A DNA stretch of 64,000 bases from Lysinibacillus timonensis (GTDB lineage: Bacteria; Bacillota; Bacilli; Bacillales_A; Planococcaceae), in contig NZ_LT985980.1 of the NCBI RefSeq assembly GCF_900291985.1, forward strand, positions 708,001 through 772,000, given 5' to 3'. Both the position numbers and the translations under genes were made by a program. This document shows, piece by piece, positions 20,690-29,984 of this stretch. The notes beneath the pieces are model-generated. The model was given only the letters and a program-made list of their open reading frames with translations, had not been told where the DNA came from and ran no database searches. The number at the start of each line of letters is the position of its first letter. Position 1 is the stretch's first letter.

Positions 20690-21121
20690 CTACAGATTTT
20701 CTAAAAATTTTCGAAGTGCAAGGTCATATCCAAAAGTTCCCAAGCCACAAATTTGACCAACACATTCCGCAGCTAATAAAGAGTTATGTCGGAATGGTTC
20801 TCGCTTATGTATATTGGAAATATGAACTTCAATTACTGGAACTTGGACAGATGCAATAGCATCACGAAGAGCTACACTAGTGTGTGTGTAAGCCCCGGGG
20901 TTAAAGACAATTCCTTTTACCCCAGTGTCTTCTGCTTCATGAATCCAATCAATTAATTCCCCTTCATGATTTGACTGTCTAAAATCAAGTAATGCCTGAA
21001 ATTCATTGGAAAGGCTTAGAAGTCTTTTTTGAATATCTTCTAATGTTTCCTTTCCATAAATTTCAGGCTCTCTTTTTCCTAATCGATTAAGATTAGGACC
21101 ATTTAACACTAGAAATTTCAC
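20690..21121 (-). CDS. aroQ: Type II 3-dehydroquinate dehydratase
   Basis: Dodecameric shikimate-pathway enzyme making 3-dehydroshikimate. 143 residues. N-terminal LVLNGPNLNRLGKREPEIYG carries the catalytic tyrosine, FRQSNHEGELIDWIHEA, FNPGAYTHTSVALRDA and EVHISNIHKREPFR with the catalytic histidine are all present. Starts with GTG after AAGGGGAAA. First gene of an operon with pepQ and efp (11-nt gap). Confidence 0.96.
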   Translation of the reverse strand: MKFLVLNGPNLNRLGKREPEIYGKETLEDIQKRLLSLSNEFQALLDFRQSNHEGELIDWIHEAEDTGVKGIVFNPGAYTHTSVALRDAIASVQVPVIEVHISNIHKREPFRHNSLLAAECVGQICGLGTFGYDLALRKFLENL

Positions 21122-21152
21122 ATAGTTTCCCCTTTTCGCCAGGATTTACTAT

Positions 21153-21611
21153 TTATTTTATCATAGAGTCCTTGTAGGGCAACTTATTTTCTCGTTCGTT
21201 CATATTCGCCTGATAATGGAAACTAGCTGTTTCGAATACAAATCTAGCAGTAATAATTACCGTTATAATGAACGGTACTGATAATTGTGAAAATGATGAT
21301 AATTCAGCAGGAAGCCCATAGATAATCCACTCAATTATTAAAGCAACTACCCCTCCAATTACAAGGGAAGAAAAGAAGGCAGGTACTAGGGCTACATATT
21401 GCATTATTAAAAAAAATATAAGAATGATAATAGCAAGTATAATGCCTAGAAACGTCCACTTAACTAGTTCATGATTATGCTGTAAAATACCAAACCGATT
21501 CGTATAATCGACTGGATTCCATTGAATAAATTTAAAGAAGGATAATGCTAGCAGAGAAATGGTTAGGAAAATTGAAGCAGCAATACTTGTAAGAATTGCA
21601 ATTCTTAACAT
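21153..21611 (-). CDS. yqhR: YqhR family membrane protein
   Basis: 152 residues with four hydrophobic helices (around 8-30, 52-72, 76-96 and 112-130) and a short charged C-terminus. Matches the position and size of B. subtilis YqhR, between yqhQ (divergent) and aroQ. Function unknown; no enzymatic motif is visible. It precedes aroQ by 31 nt and could be co-transcribed with it. Confidence 0.8.
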   Translation of the reverse strand: MLRIAILTSIAASIFLTISLLALSFFKFIQWNPVDYTNRFGILQHNHELVKWTFLGIILAIIILIFFLIMQYVALVPAFFSSLVIGGVVALIIEWIIYGLPAELSSFSQLSVPFIITVIITARFVFETASFHYQANMNERENKLPYKDSMIK

Positions 21612-21744
21612 TTAGAACACCTCTTTTTTCTTTTAGTTTCCCCAAATTAAAAATTTCATATGCGTTTGGTAGTGCTTTTTATAAAAATTTAGTACAATGA
21701 AGTAGTTACTATTTTTAGAATCTAGTAGAGAGTGGTGTACATCA

Positions 21745-22680
21745 TTGAGTACTAAAACACCTGTATATGGCGGACAAGCACTTTTGGAAGGTGTCATGTT
21801 CGGTGGAAAAGATCATTCCGTTACAGCAATTCGTCGTAACGATAATTCAATTGAATATTTTTACGCTAAAAAAGAGAAGAAGCCCTTACTTCAAAAGTTA
21901 AAGAAAATCCCTTTTATACGAGGTAATGTTGCATTAATTGAATCTGCTGGTTTAGGGGCTAGACATATGCAATTTTCAGGCGATCGATTTGACGTAACAC
22001 CAGGAGAAGAAGAAGAACAAGGGCAAGAAATGTCTAAAATGCAAATGATTTTAGGCGTAGCAGTTGTTGGTATTCTTTCTTTCTTGTTTGGTAAATTTGT
22101 TTTTACATTAGTACCAGTATTTCTAGCTGAGTTATTTACACAATGGGTACCAGATAAAACTGGACAAATCTTATTAGAAACCGTATTTAAATTAATATTG
22201 CTTCTTGGATATTTGTACTTCATTTCGATGATGCCCATTATTAAAAGAGTATTCCAGTACCATGGTGCGGAACATAAAGTCATTAACTGTTATGAATCAG
22301 GTTTAGACTTAACTGTTGAAAATGTTCAGAAACAATCAAGACTTCATTATCGTTGCGGGTCCAGCTTCATTTTATTTACCGTAATTGTCGGCATGTTTGT
22401 TTACTTCTTCTTTCCAACAGATCCATTATGGTTACGAGTTGTCATCCGAGTGTTATTAATTCCAGTTGTAATCGGTATCTCTTTTGAAGTATTACAAGGG
22501 ACAAATGCCTTAAGAGATATTCCCGTATTAAAATACTTAGGGTACCCTGGTCTATGGTTACAATTATTAACAACCAAAGAACCAAAAGATGATATGGTTG
22601 AGGTTTCGATTGCTTCTTTTAAGAAATTACATGAGGTTGAGAAAAACCCTGAAATTGCTAATGAATTAAATCACGATTAA
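21745..22680 (+). CDS. yqhQ: DUF1385 family membrane protein YqhQ
   Basis: 311 residues, start TTG 21745 after AGAGTGGTG. The DUF1385 signature starts with VYGGQALLEGVMFGG and includes FQYHGAEHKVINCYESG; about four transmembrane helices lie in the middle and after 200. Family members are annotated as predicted metal-dependent enzymes, but no activity is established. Divergent from yqhR, conserved arrangement, and followed by a 14-bp terminator. Confidence 0.92.
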   Translation: MSTKTPVYGGQALLEGVMFGGKDHSVTAIRRNDNSIEYFYAKKEKKPLLQKLKKIPFIRGNVALIESAGLGARHMQFSGDRFDVTPGEEEEQGQEMSKMQMILGVAVVGILSFLFGKFVFTLVPVFLAELFTQWVPDKTGQILLETVFKLILLLGYLYFISMMPIIKRVFQYHGAEHKVINCYESGLDLTVENVQKQSRLHYRCGSSFILFTVIVGMFVYFFFPTDPLWLRVVIRVLLIPVVIGISFEVLQGTNALRDIPVLKYLGYPGLWLQLLTTKEPKDDMVEVSIASFKKLHEVEKNPEIANELNHD

Positions 22681-22683
22681 CAT

Positions 22684-22719
22684 AAGAGAGTTTGGAACTT
22701 TTCCAAACTCTCTTACTTT
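22684..22719 (+). terminator. Terminator after yqhQ
   Basis: A perfect 14-bp stem AAGAGAGTTTGGAA / TTCCAAACTCTCTT with a 3-nt loop, followed by ACTTTTT, starting just after the stop codon. Confidence 0.88.
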
Positions 22720-22785
22720 TTGCGGAATTTCACTACCTACAAATTCTTTAGTTCACATTTTGATCTTCAATTCTTTGTTAGATAC

Positions 22786-22818
22786 AAAAACGGCAAACTC
22801 CTTAATGGAATTTGCCGT
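22786..22818 (-). terminator. Terminator after nrdJ
   Basis: On the minus strand ACGGCAAATTCC / GGAGTTTGCCGT forms a 12-position stem with one wobble and a 5-nt loop, followed by five T. Confidence 0.85.
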
Positions 22819-22829
22819 CTTTGAGTTTT

Positions 22830-24608
22830 TTATAAACCACATTTTAGTTGAGCCCCACAGCTTGTACAAGTGTTACAGCCACCTAATTCTTCAACTGTTC
22901 CTTGACGACAAACAGGGCAAGTATTCCCTACTTCAGAACCAATTGTTACATTCGTCGATTGGAGAGGTGCAATTGTATCTACTAAAACAACCGGTTGTTT
23001 TTCTTTCACTTCAGTTTCTTGAAGCTCTTCAAATGATAATTGTTCATCATGTGATGATTCTGCTTTTAATGTTAGTACTTGTGAATCACGACTTCCATCC
23101 ACGTAAACAGTACCACCTTTAGCTCCACCTTTGTACAAACGTTCATACACTTGTTGCACTTGTTCTACTGTGTAGCCTTTCGGTGCGTTTACCGTTTTAG
23201 AAATAGATGAATCAACCCAGCGTTGAATAACACATTGAACATCAGCATGGGCTTCTGGTGATAGTTCCATAGAAGAAATAAACCAGTGTGGTAAGTTGTT
23301 TTCATCCGCTTCTGGATGAGCTTCTAAATATTCTTGAACAATTTCTGCTTTTACTTCGATAAACTTACCTAACCGACCTGAGCGGTAATATACGAACGAG
23401 AAGTAAGGCTCTAAACCAGTTGCAACACCGACCATAGTTCCAGTAGAACCAGTAGGTGCAACTGTTAATAAATGGGAATTGCGAATGCCATTCTCTAGTA
23501 CGCCTTGTCGTACATGTTCAGGCATTCTGCTCATATAACCTGTATTGATAAATGCTTGTCTTAGACGATTTGTTTCCTCTTCGGTTTGACCTTGTAAGAA
23601 TGGGAAGCTTCCACGTTCTTTACCAAGTTCAATAGATGTTTCATATGCAGTAACTGCTATTGTTTCAAAGATTTTATCTACGAGTTGGTTACCATCTTCT
23701 GACCCATACTCTTTTTCACAATAGATTAATAGATCAGCAAGCCCCATTACTCCTAGGCCTACACGACGTTCTCCTAAAGCTTGTTTACGGTTTTCCTCTA
23801 AGAAATAAGGAGTTGCATCGATTACGTTATCTTGCATACGTACACCGGTACGAACTGTTTCTTTTAAAGCTTCATAATCAACTATCTTTTGATCTTTTAT
23901 TGCAAATTGCGCCAAGTTTACTGCAGCCAAGTTACAGACTGAATATGGTGCAAGTGGTTGTTCCCCACATGGATTAGTAGCTACTACACTTTGTCCATAT
24001 GCTTTTGCGTTCGTCATATCATTTGCATTATCGATAAAGAAAATACCTGGCTCTGCAGCGTATGTTGCACAAACGTTGATTAAGTTCCAAAGTTCACGCG
24101 CACGAATTGTGCGATATGTGCGTACATTGTAGCCAAGTTTTTCCCACTCTCTTACATCCCCTACTTCGTGCCATTTTTCATTATAAATAGCCATCTCTTC
24201 CGGACTGTAATTTGCCACATCCGGGAAACGTAAATCGTATTCTTCGTCATTTTCAACTGCTGCCATAAATTCCTTCGTTAATGTAACAGAAATGTTAGCT
24301 CCTGTTAAAAATTCAGGGTTATGCACGCTATATGTTCCACCATCACGAAGTTTTTGTTCTGCTTCCTTAATGATTGCTTCATTGAAACCACCAAGACCAG
24401 GGAAATTTTTATAATTAACAATACCTTGGTACATCGCCTCTTCTTGCGCAGTTAAAGGTGTGAATTTTAATTTTTCTTTTGCTAAATGTGAAATTAACTC
24501 GTCATTTGTATTTTCAATTAAATAACGAAGGATACGTGGATTTTGCATTTTTGAAATAATAAATTCCACGATATCCGGGTGCCAATCTGCTAGCATGATC
24601 ATTTGAGC
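22830..24608 (-). CDS. nrdJ: Class II ribonucleotide reductase NrdJ, exon 2
   Basis: C-terminal 592 codons of the adenosylcobalamin-dependent ribonucleotide reductase, beginning AQMIMLADWHPDI. Contains the thiyl-radical site NPCGEQPLAPYSVCNLAA (Cys and Glu of NPCGE, partner Cys of SVC), the LGVMGLADLL and APTGSTGTM motifs, and a cysteine-rich C-terminus with paired CxxC motifs ending CGAQLKCGL that re-reduces the active site. The reading frame begins mid-protein without a ribosome-binding site because it is joined to exon 1 by splicing of the intron at 24609-25827; the joined protein is 857 residues. Confidence 0.95.
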   Translation of the reverse strand, partial: AQMIMLADWHPDIVEFIISKMQNPRILRYLIENTNDELISHLAKEKLKFTPLTAQEEAMYQGIVNYKNFPGLGGFNEAIIKEAEQKLRDGGTYSVHNPEFLTGANISVTLTKEFMAAVENDEEYDLRFPDVANYSPEEMAIYNEKWHEVGDVREWEKLGYNVRTYRTIRARELWNLINVCATYAAEPGIFFIDNANDMTNAKAYGQSVVATNPCGEQPLAPYSVCNLAAVNLAQFAIKDQKIVDYEALKETVRTGVRMQDNVIDATPYFLEENRKQALGERRVGLGVMGLADLLIYCEKEYGSEDGNQLVDKIFETIAVTAYETSIELGKERGSFPFLQGQTEEETNRLRQAFINTGYMSRMPEHVRQGVLENGIRNSHLLTVAPTGSTGTMVGVATGLEPYFSFVYYRSGRLGKFIEVKAEIVQEYLEAHPEADENNLPHWFISSMELSPEAHADVQCVIQRWVDSSISKTVNAPKGYTVEQVQQVYERLYKGGAKGGTVYVDGSRDSQVLTLKAESSHDEQLSFEELQETEVKEKQPVVLVDTIAPLQSTNVTIGSEVGNTCPVCRQGTVEELGGCNTCTSCGAQLKCGL

Positions 24609-25827
24609 CGATTCCTTACGTAAGTTCGCTACACTTACCCTCTATGTCACCATAGAGTTGAGACCATATCTTACATCTCCTAAGATGCCCTCGCGCTTCG
24701 GAGTGGCTTCACCCCTACTCTACTCACTTCCATGCAACGCATGTGTTTTCGATGGTCGTTGAACCTTCTCCATATTATAGGAGCTTGGCTGCTGATAATC
24801 TTTATCCCTCTACTATTTTTTGGCAGTTCACGCTTACCGTTTCCGGTTACGTTGTAGCTAGTAGAGCATTTATAATGCTTTTTCTCACAAATTCAAAATT
24901 ATTATTAATATCGTCTTCCCAAAAACGTAATAAAGTAAATCCCTTATCCTTAGCAATTTGATTTTTTAAATTATCCTTATTCGTAATTCTCTTTTGAACA
25001 TCATATAATTCAGTTTCATTTGGATAGAATTTAGGATTAGCATGCCAAAAATCGCCATCACATACGATTAATATTTTACCACTTGGCAAATAGAAATCAT
25101 ATTGAACACCGGATAAAATAAATGAGTATTGATAGTTTATATTTTGTTTTATTAAAAACATCTCAACTTTTTTCTCAATAGAAGTTTTTCTAAAAGTTTC
25201 ACGTTTTAATTGCTCCAATGCCGCCTGACGGATCTTTTCAATCGTCTCTTCATTATAAATTCCAGTTCTCCCACTATTCCATGACGGTGTTTTGTTTACT
25301 TTTCGAGTTCTTGTAGTTTTAAGTATGATGGTTATAAAATATCTTTCTTTTTCAACTTTAGGCATGTTCTCATGCCATTTTTTTGTGTTCGAAGACCTTA
25401 ATCTCGAAGCGCACACTTTACTACAAGTCTTCGTTGCTCGATGTTTATCATCAAACTTAGTATCGCAAACAACGCAAATTAGTGGTTTACCTTTTCCTCT
25501 CCATTTACGACTACAAAATTTATTTGGAACTCCTCTTCTAAGGGAAACGATATTATTACATAACTGGTACTGACAAGTTATCTCTTATTTTGAATAGAAG
25601 TATTTTACTAAATAATCATTTAAAGGTATTTGTTGTTCATTAATTAAATGTGATGTGAACCTGCCTTGTTTGTTGTGAGAAAATATAATTCCGCATATCT
25701 TACAAATTTGCTTTTCTTTCGCATTATAAACTTTCATATTCGTCACCTCATTTGAGTGAAAAATAATTCAGTTAAAGACTTCCCAGCAATTCACGAGGTT
25801 TGATAACGCAGAAGCACTCTAAATTCT
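24609..25827 (-). other. Group I intron interrupting nrdJ (1219 nt)
   Basis: Splice sites are placed from structure. P1: exon CGCAGAGGT pairs over nine positions with the guide GCTTCTGCG (25807-25815), with the exon's last U (25828) opposite a G. Core elements follow in order: P at 25780-25791 (AATTGCTGGGAA), Q at 24784-24797 (TATCAGCAGCCAAG), R at 24750-24765 (GGTTCAACGACCATCG) and S at 24661-24672 (AAGATATGGTCT). P7 forms from GACCAT and ATGGTC, a compensatory change relative to phage introns with GACTA/TAGTC. CTCTATG-GTGA-CATAGAG is a P9 hairpin with a GNRA loop. The last intron base is G (24609). Precise removal restores SRRG-AQM of NrdJ. The endonuclease gene lies between P and Q, in the P5 arm. 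Confidence 0.93.
24847..25737 (-). pseudogene. Intron-encoded Vsr-like (EDxHD) homing endonuclease with an in-frame stop
   Basis: Frame from ATG 25737 (GAGGTGA ribosome-binding site, 5-nt spacing) to the stop at 24847 is continuous except for a single TAA at 25585-25587, codon 51. Before and after it the frame encodes cysteine pairs typical of zinc ribbons (ICKICG; CQYQLC; CVVC; CSKVC), then a C-terminal nuclease domain with YDFYLP, the FWHANP motif and LRFWEDDI, the arrangement of very-short-patch-repair-like homing nucleases such as I-Bth0305I. The part after the stop could be read separately from GTG 25416 (189 residues, keeps the nuclease domain) but no convincing ribosome-binding site is seen there. 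Likely an inactivated homing gene; a sequencing error or readthrough is the alternative. Confidence 0.85.
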
Positions 25828-26622
25828 ACCTCTGCGTGACCCACCTTGCTCAACAAGATGCGTCAATTTAGCAATATCATCAAGCCAAGAAACAGATCCG
25901 CTTGATTTACCGTTCACACCGCGCGCTAATGTATTTCGAGGACGGAGTGTTGAACCGTTTGTACCAACTCCACCACCACGACTCATAATTTCCATTACTT
26001 GTTTACGGTGGTCACTAATTCCTTCGCGACTATCCGGCACAAATGGCATCACATAACAATTAAAAAATGTTACATCTGTTTCGGAACCTGCACCATACAA
26101 TACTCGTCCAGCCGGAATGAACTTTAATGAGACAAGCTGTTCATAAAACTTATTAAACCATTTTTCACGGTCTTCTTCCGTTTTTTCAACAGCCGCTAAA
26201 CCTGTCGCATTACGCTTTGCAATTTGTTCATAAAATACTTCAAGAGGCTTTTCCACCACGTCTAAAGAACGAATGATAATACCTGTTTCTTGTTCTTTAG
26301 GATCATCTAGAACGTGACGATATTCTTCCTCAATCAGTATTTCAACTTTTTTACTTGCAAAATCAATTGAACGAATGAATCCTAACCCCCTAGCTGGGAA
26401 CCTAGGATCTTCTTTAATTGTGAGTACGACAAAATCTCCAGGTTTTATCGTTTTCTTTTCTGTATCCTTAAATGAATAGCGGTCGATCATGACCAATCGT
26501 GATACACCTTTATGTGTAATATGCATATCCGATGTAATCGGATGTACTTGTGGAAATTTCTCGATGTCTTTGTTTAGTTGATCTACGAGGATGGTTGCTT
26601 TACTTGCATTTGCCAATACCAT
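25828..26622 (-). CDS. nrdJ: Class II ribonucleotide reductase NrdJ, exon 1
   Basis: N-terminal 265 codons, ATG 26622 after GGGAGG. NrdJ reduces ribonucleotides to deoxyribonucleotides with adenosylcobalamin and needs no oxygen-derived radical. This exon holds an N-terminal regulatory part, the first redox cysteine in FFNCYVMPF, the MSRGGGVGTNGSTLRP loop, and ends KLTHLVEQGGSRRG. Without splicing, translation would add Arg-Ile and stop at 25819, giving a truncated inactive protein. Two NrdR boxes lie upstream, and no other nrd gene is adjacent. Confidence 0.95.
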
Positions 26623-26676
26623 CTGCCAGCCTCCCTTTTCTAAGTTATATCTAGTATACTACTACCATCTAACAAC

Positions 26677-26725
26677 ACACAATATATTGTGTTTATCTAT
26701 TGATAATAGATACTAGATATTGTTT
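26677..26725 (-). promoter_or_regulatory. Tandem NrdR boxes upstream of nrdJ
   Basis: Box 1 at 26677-26692 is the perfect palindrome ACACAATATATTGTGT, an exact match to the NrdR consensus ACACWATATATWGTGT. Box 2 at 26710-26725 (ATACTAGATATTGTTT) matches 13 of 16. Centres are 33 bp apart, three helical turns, the usual paired arrangement. The nrdJ start codon is 55 nt downstream. NrdR represses ribonucleotide reductase genes when dATP/ATP ratio is high. Confidence 0.88.
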
Positions 26726-26885
26726 CAATCTTATACTTAGAAAAGGTTACCTCATAAAGTATTTCAATGCAAGGGCTTGATTTTTTGAAAAATGTTAAAA
26801 ACGAATAGAATAATAGCTTCAAAACTTTTATAAAAATTTGTGTGAATGTACCAACCCTTTGAATAACAGTAGTTAGAAAATAAAA

Positions 26886-27719
26886 CTATTTTCTAAAATT
26901 CCATTCATCTGTTAGATATTTGGTTTCTTCAATTTCTTTTACTAGCTGTTGTTGGCCTTTCGTTAATTCGTAAGGAACCAATTCTATATGAAGTGCATCT
27001 TCAAAACCTTTTTTAAATGCATGTACACATTCTGATATCGTAATTAGTCGTTCTGATAATTGATTTATTGCCACTGCTTTATCGGGCAATTTTTGTCTCA
27101 TTCTTTCTTTTGCTTCATCTGATGAAAACTTAAATACAGATAATAACTTTTCTTCATCTAAGTCAAGTAATATGGCACCATGTTGTAAAATGACACCCTT
27201 TTGTCGGGTTTGGGCACTACCGGCTACTTTTTTCCCTTCAACCACTAATTCATACCAGCTTGGTGCGTCAAAACATACCGCGCTTTTTGGCTTTTTTAAA
27301 TCTAATAGCTTTTCCTCTGTATCCGGAATACTGAAATAAGCATTTAATCCTAAATTTTGAAAACCTAATAATAGACCTTCACTCAAAATTCGATACGCTT
27401 CCGTAACTGTTGCAGGCATATTCGGATAATCCTCTGAGACGATTACACTATAAGTAAGTTCGCTCTCATGCAGAACAGCTCGTCCGCCGGTTGGACGTCT
27501 AACAAAACCTAAATTTTGTCTCTTCACCGAATCCAAATCAATATCTTTACCCGCACTTTGGAAATAACCAATTGATAAAGTAGCAGGATTCCATTCATAA
27601 AAGCGAATGACTGGTGAAATTTCCCCTTTGCTATGTAAATCAAGTAACGCTTCGTCCAACGCCATATTATAGGATGGGCTACAAGGACCTGAATTAATAA
27701 AATACCATTTCTCTCTCAA
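26886..27719 (-). CDS. lipM: Octanoyl-[GcvH]:protein N-octanoyltransferase LipM
   Basis: First transferase of Bacillus lipoate synthesis: moves octanoyl from acyl carrier protein to GcvH. 277 residues, BPL_LplA_LipB fold. [19 protein letters not shown] is the substrate-binding loop, and the catalytic cysteine is in [13 protein letters not shown]; the conserved lysine is in [14 protein letters not shown]. It is divergent from the rhodanese gene yqhL, and the glycine cleavage operon, a user of lipoylated GcvH, lies just beyond. Confidence 0.95.
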   Translation of the reverse strand: MREKWYFINSGPCSPSYNMALDEALLDLHSKGEISPVIRFYEWNPATLSIGYFQSAGKDIDLDSVKRQNLGFVRRPTGGRAVLHESELTYSVIVSEDYPNMPATVTEAYRILSEGLLLGFQNLGLNAYFSIPDTEEKLLDLKKPKSAVCFDAPSWYELVVEGKKVAGSAQTRQKGVILQHGAILLDLDEEKLLSVFKFSSDEAKERMRQKLPDKAVAINQLSERLITISECVHAFKKGFEDALHIELVPYELTKGQQQLVKEIEETKYLTDEWNFRK

Positions 27720-27760
27720 ATCATCATCTCCTTACAATGTATATCATTTTATCAAACTCA

Positions 27761-27790
27761 TTGGACTATCGCTACTTTCTCTTTTATAAT
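27761..27790 (+). promoter_or_regulatory. Sigma-A promoter of yqhL
   Basis: TTGGAC (27761-27766) and a perfect TATAAT (27785-27790) are spaced 18 bp; the coding start is 31 nt downstream. Confidence 0.65.
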
Positions 27791-27820
27791 GGATATGTAG
27801 ATAGAAAGGAGAAAAATGCA

Positions 27821-28204
27821 GTGACAGTACTTTATACTATTGCAATTATACTAGGTCTTATTATTGTGTATGTTGTAGTAAATACATTGCGCCTAAAAAA
27901 GGCCGTAACTAACTTAACTCAAGAACAATTCATTCAAGGGTATCGTAAAGCCCAATTAATCGACGTTCGTGAAACAAAGGAGTTTGATTCTGGTCACATT
28001 CTGGGTGCCCGTAACATTCCTTCAACTCAACTTCGTACACGCTACAAAGAAATTCGCCCAGATTTACCAGTATATCTTTACTGTCAAAACTCTGGACGTA
28101 GCGCACGTGCTGCACTTTTCCTTAAGAAAAAGGGGTATAACCAAATTCACCAACTTCAAGGTGGCTTCAAAACTTGGACAGGTAAAGTTAAAACAAAAGC
28201 GTAA
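27821..28204 (+). CDS. yqhL: Membrane-anchored rhodanese-like protein YqhL
   Basis: 127 residues: one N-terminal transmembrane helix (LYTIAIILGLIIVYVVV) then a rhodanese domain with DVRETKEFDSGHI and the active-site cysteine in YLYCQNSGRSARAA. Probably a sulfurtransferase facing the cytosol; the substrate is unknown. An upstream extension is open to 27737 but overlaps the promoter; GTG 27821 follows AAGGAG by 9 nt. Position beside lipM is conserved in Bacilli. Confidence 0.92.
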   Translation: MTVLYTIAIILGLIIVYVVVNTLRLKKAVTNLTQEQFIQGYRKAQLIDVRETKEFDSGHILGARNIPSTQLRTRYKEIRPDLPVYLYCQNSGRSARAALFLKKKGYNQIHQLQGGFKTWTGKVKTKA

Positions 28205-28523
28205 TTTGACATTAACTTATCCTTGTGAGTATTCCTTCTTAGAAAAACAAATCTATTTAGATGTAAACAATTTCTCACAAGGAAAAAGAAAGTCCTTTAA
28301 GGTTTCACTAAAGAAATCTTAAAGGACTCTTTCTATTGGATTAATGAAAACTATTTTATCGGGTTTCTTCCTATTATTAAGCATTCATATGTTACTACAT
28401 AATCATTTATCCTAAGTGTAGGTATAAAAAATTACCATTAATAAATATGGCTCGTAGTAAAGATTACTCAATTATTTTATTCATTGAAATTCCAGCACTT
28501 TAATAACCCGCGTCGTTTAAATC
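28205..28523. other. Intergenic region between convergent yqhL and gcvPB
   Basis: 319 nt with no gene. It holds two dyad structures: CCTTGTGAG (28221-28229) with CTCACAAGG (28274-28282) around a 44-nt loop, and a perfect 11-bp stem AGTCCTTTAAG / CTTAAAGGACT (28291-28301, 28318-28328) extended by GAAA/TTTC pairs. The second is the likely terminator for yqhL. Nothing else is recognisable up to the gcvPB stop. Confidence 0.5.
28288..28334 (+). terminator. Terminator downstream of yqhL
   Basis: An 11-bp perfect stem (AGTCCTTTAAG / CTTAAAGGACT) with a 16-nt loop, flanked by GAAA and CTTTC, about 85 nt after the yqhL stop. Confidence 0.6.
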
Positions 28524-29984
28524 CTATTCTGTATACCTTAATATAGGAGACCTTGCAGCACGCGTTTCATCTAACCTTCGTACAACTGTAGAATGAGGTG
28601 CTTCTAAAACAATGGAAGGATTTTCTTCGGTTTCCTTGGCTATTTGAATCATTACATCACAAAATGCATCTAACGTCTCTTTTGATTCTGTTTCTGTAGG
28701 TTCAATCATTAACCCTTCCTCTACATTTAATGGAAAGTAGATTGTTGGGGGATGATAACCAAAGTCTAGTAAACGTTTCGCAATATCTAATGTACGTACA
28801 CCTAATTTCTTTTGACGACGACCAGATAATACAAATTCATGTTTACAATGACGGTTAAACGGCAAATCATAATATGGTTGTAGACGACGCATCATATAAT
28901 TCGCATTTAAGACTGCATGTTCCGTTACTGCTCTTAACCCGTCAGGACCCATTGAACGAATATACGTATAAGCACGAACATTGATACCAAAGTTACCGTA
29001 AAAAGGTTTCACGCGTCCGATAGCTTGAGGTCGTTCATACTCAAAGTGGTAAGAACCATCTTCTAATTTCATTAAAACAGGCTTCGGTAAGAAAGGTATT
29101 AAGTCTGCTTTCACTCCAACTGGACCTGATCCAGGCCCCCCTCCCCCATGTGGACCTGTAAACGTTTTGTGAAGATTTAAATGAACACAGTCAAATCCCA
29201 TATCTCCAGGGCGTGCTTTACTCATTACCGCGTTTAAATTTGCACCATCGTAATATACTTTTCCACCAACACGATGGACGATATCTGCAATTTCTAAAAT
29301 GTTCTCCTCGAATAAACCTAAAGTATTCGGATTCGTTAACATCAATGCCGCTGTGTCACTTCCTACCACTCTACGTAAATCCTCTAAATCTACTAATCCA
29401 TTCAGGTCAGATTTTACTGTAATGGTTTCAAACCCAGCAACAGATGCGCTTGCAGGATTCGTGCCATGAGCTGAATCGGGGACAATTACTTTATTCCGGT
29501 ATCCCTCACCTCTTGATTCGTGATATGCACGAATCATCATTAACGCGGTCCATTCACCGTGTGCTCCTGCTGCAGGTTGTAAAGTGACTTCATCCATCCC
29601 TGTAATTTCTTTTAGCGCCGTTTGTAAGTCATACAGTAATTCCATAGCACCTTGGATAGTTGATTCATCCTGCAACGGGTGAATGTTCGCAAATCCTGAA
29701 AGGCGAGCTACTGTTTCATTTAGCTTAGGGTTATATTTCATTGTACAAGAACCTAGTGGATAAAAGCCTGAGTCGACGCCATGATTCCGTTTAGATAGGG
29801 CCGTAAAATGACGCATAATATCGAGTTCAGATACTTCAGGTAACTCAGCATCTTCTTCTCTTAGATAACCTTCAGGAATTAGTTCGTTAAGTTCTATATC
29901 GGGAACATCTAATGGTGGCAAACTATAACCAATTCTACCTTCATGAGATAATTCAAAAATAAGTGGTTGATTAATGTTTTGCAT
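28524..29984 (-). CDS. gcvPB: Glycine dehydrogenase (decarboxylating) subunit 2
   Basis: PLP-containing half of the two-subunit glycine cleavage P-protein; decarboxylates glycine and passes aminomethyl to lipoylated GcvH. 486 residues. The PLP lysine is in [34 protein letters not shown] and [13 protein letters not shown] are family motifs. The start overlaps gcvPA by 14 nt. It is the last gene of the riboswitch-controlled gcvT-gcvPA-gcvPB operon. Confidence 0.97.
   Translation of the reverse strand: MQNINQPLIFELSHEGRIGYSLPPLDVPDIELNELIPEGYLREEDAELPEVSELDIMRHFTALSKRNHGVDSGFYPLGSCTMKYNPKLNETVARLSGFANIHPLQDESTIQGAMELLYDLQTALKEITGMDEVTLQPAAGAHGEWTALMMIRAYHESRGEGYRNKVIVPDSAHGTNPASASVAGFETITVKSDLNGLVDLEDLRRVVGSDTAALMLTNPNTLGLFEENILEIADIVHRVGGKVYYDGANLNAVMSKARPGDMGFDCVHLNLHKTFTGPHGGGGPGSGPVGVKADLIPFLPKPVLMKLEDGSYHFEYERPQAIGRVKPFYGNFGINVRAYTYIRSMGPDGLRAVTEHAVLNANYMMRRLQPYYDLPFNRHCKHEFVLSGRRQKKLGVRTLDIAKRLLDFGYHPPTIYFPLNVEEGLMIEPTETESKETLDAFCDVMIQIAKETEENPSIVLEAPHSTVVRRLDETRAARSPILRYTE

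Noticed and set aside
24603-25827. nrdJ interruption as a frameshift, intein or IS insertion
   Set aside because: The inserted stretch has stops in the exon frame and no intein splicing motifs, no transposase or terminal repeats, and it shows a full set of group I intron elements with exact junctions.
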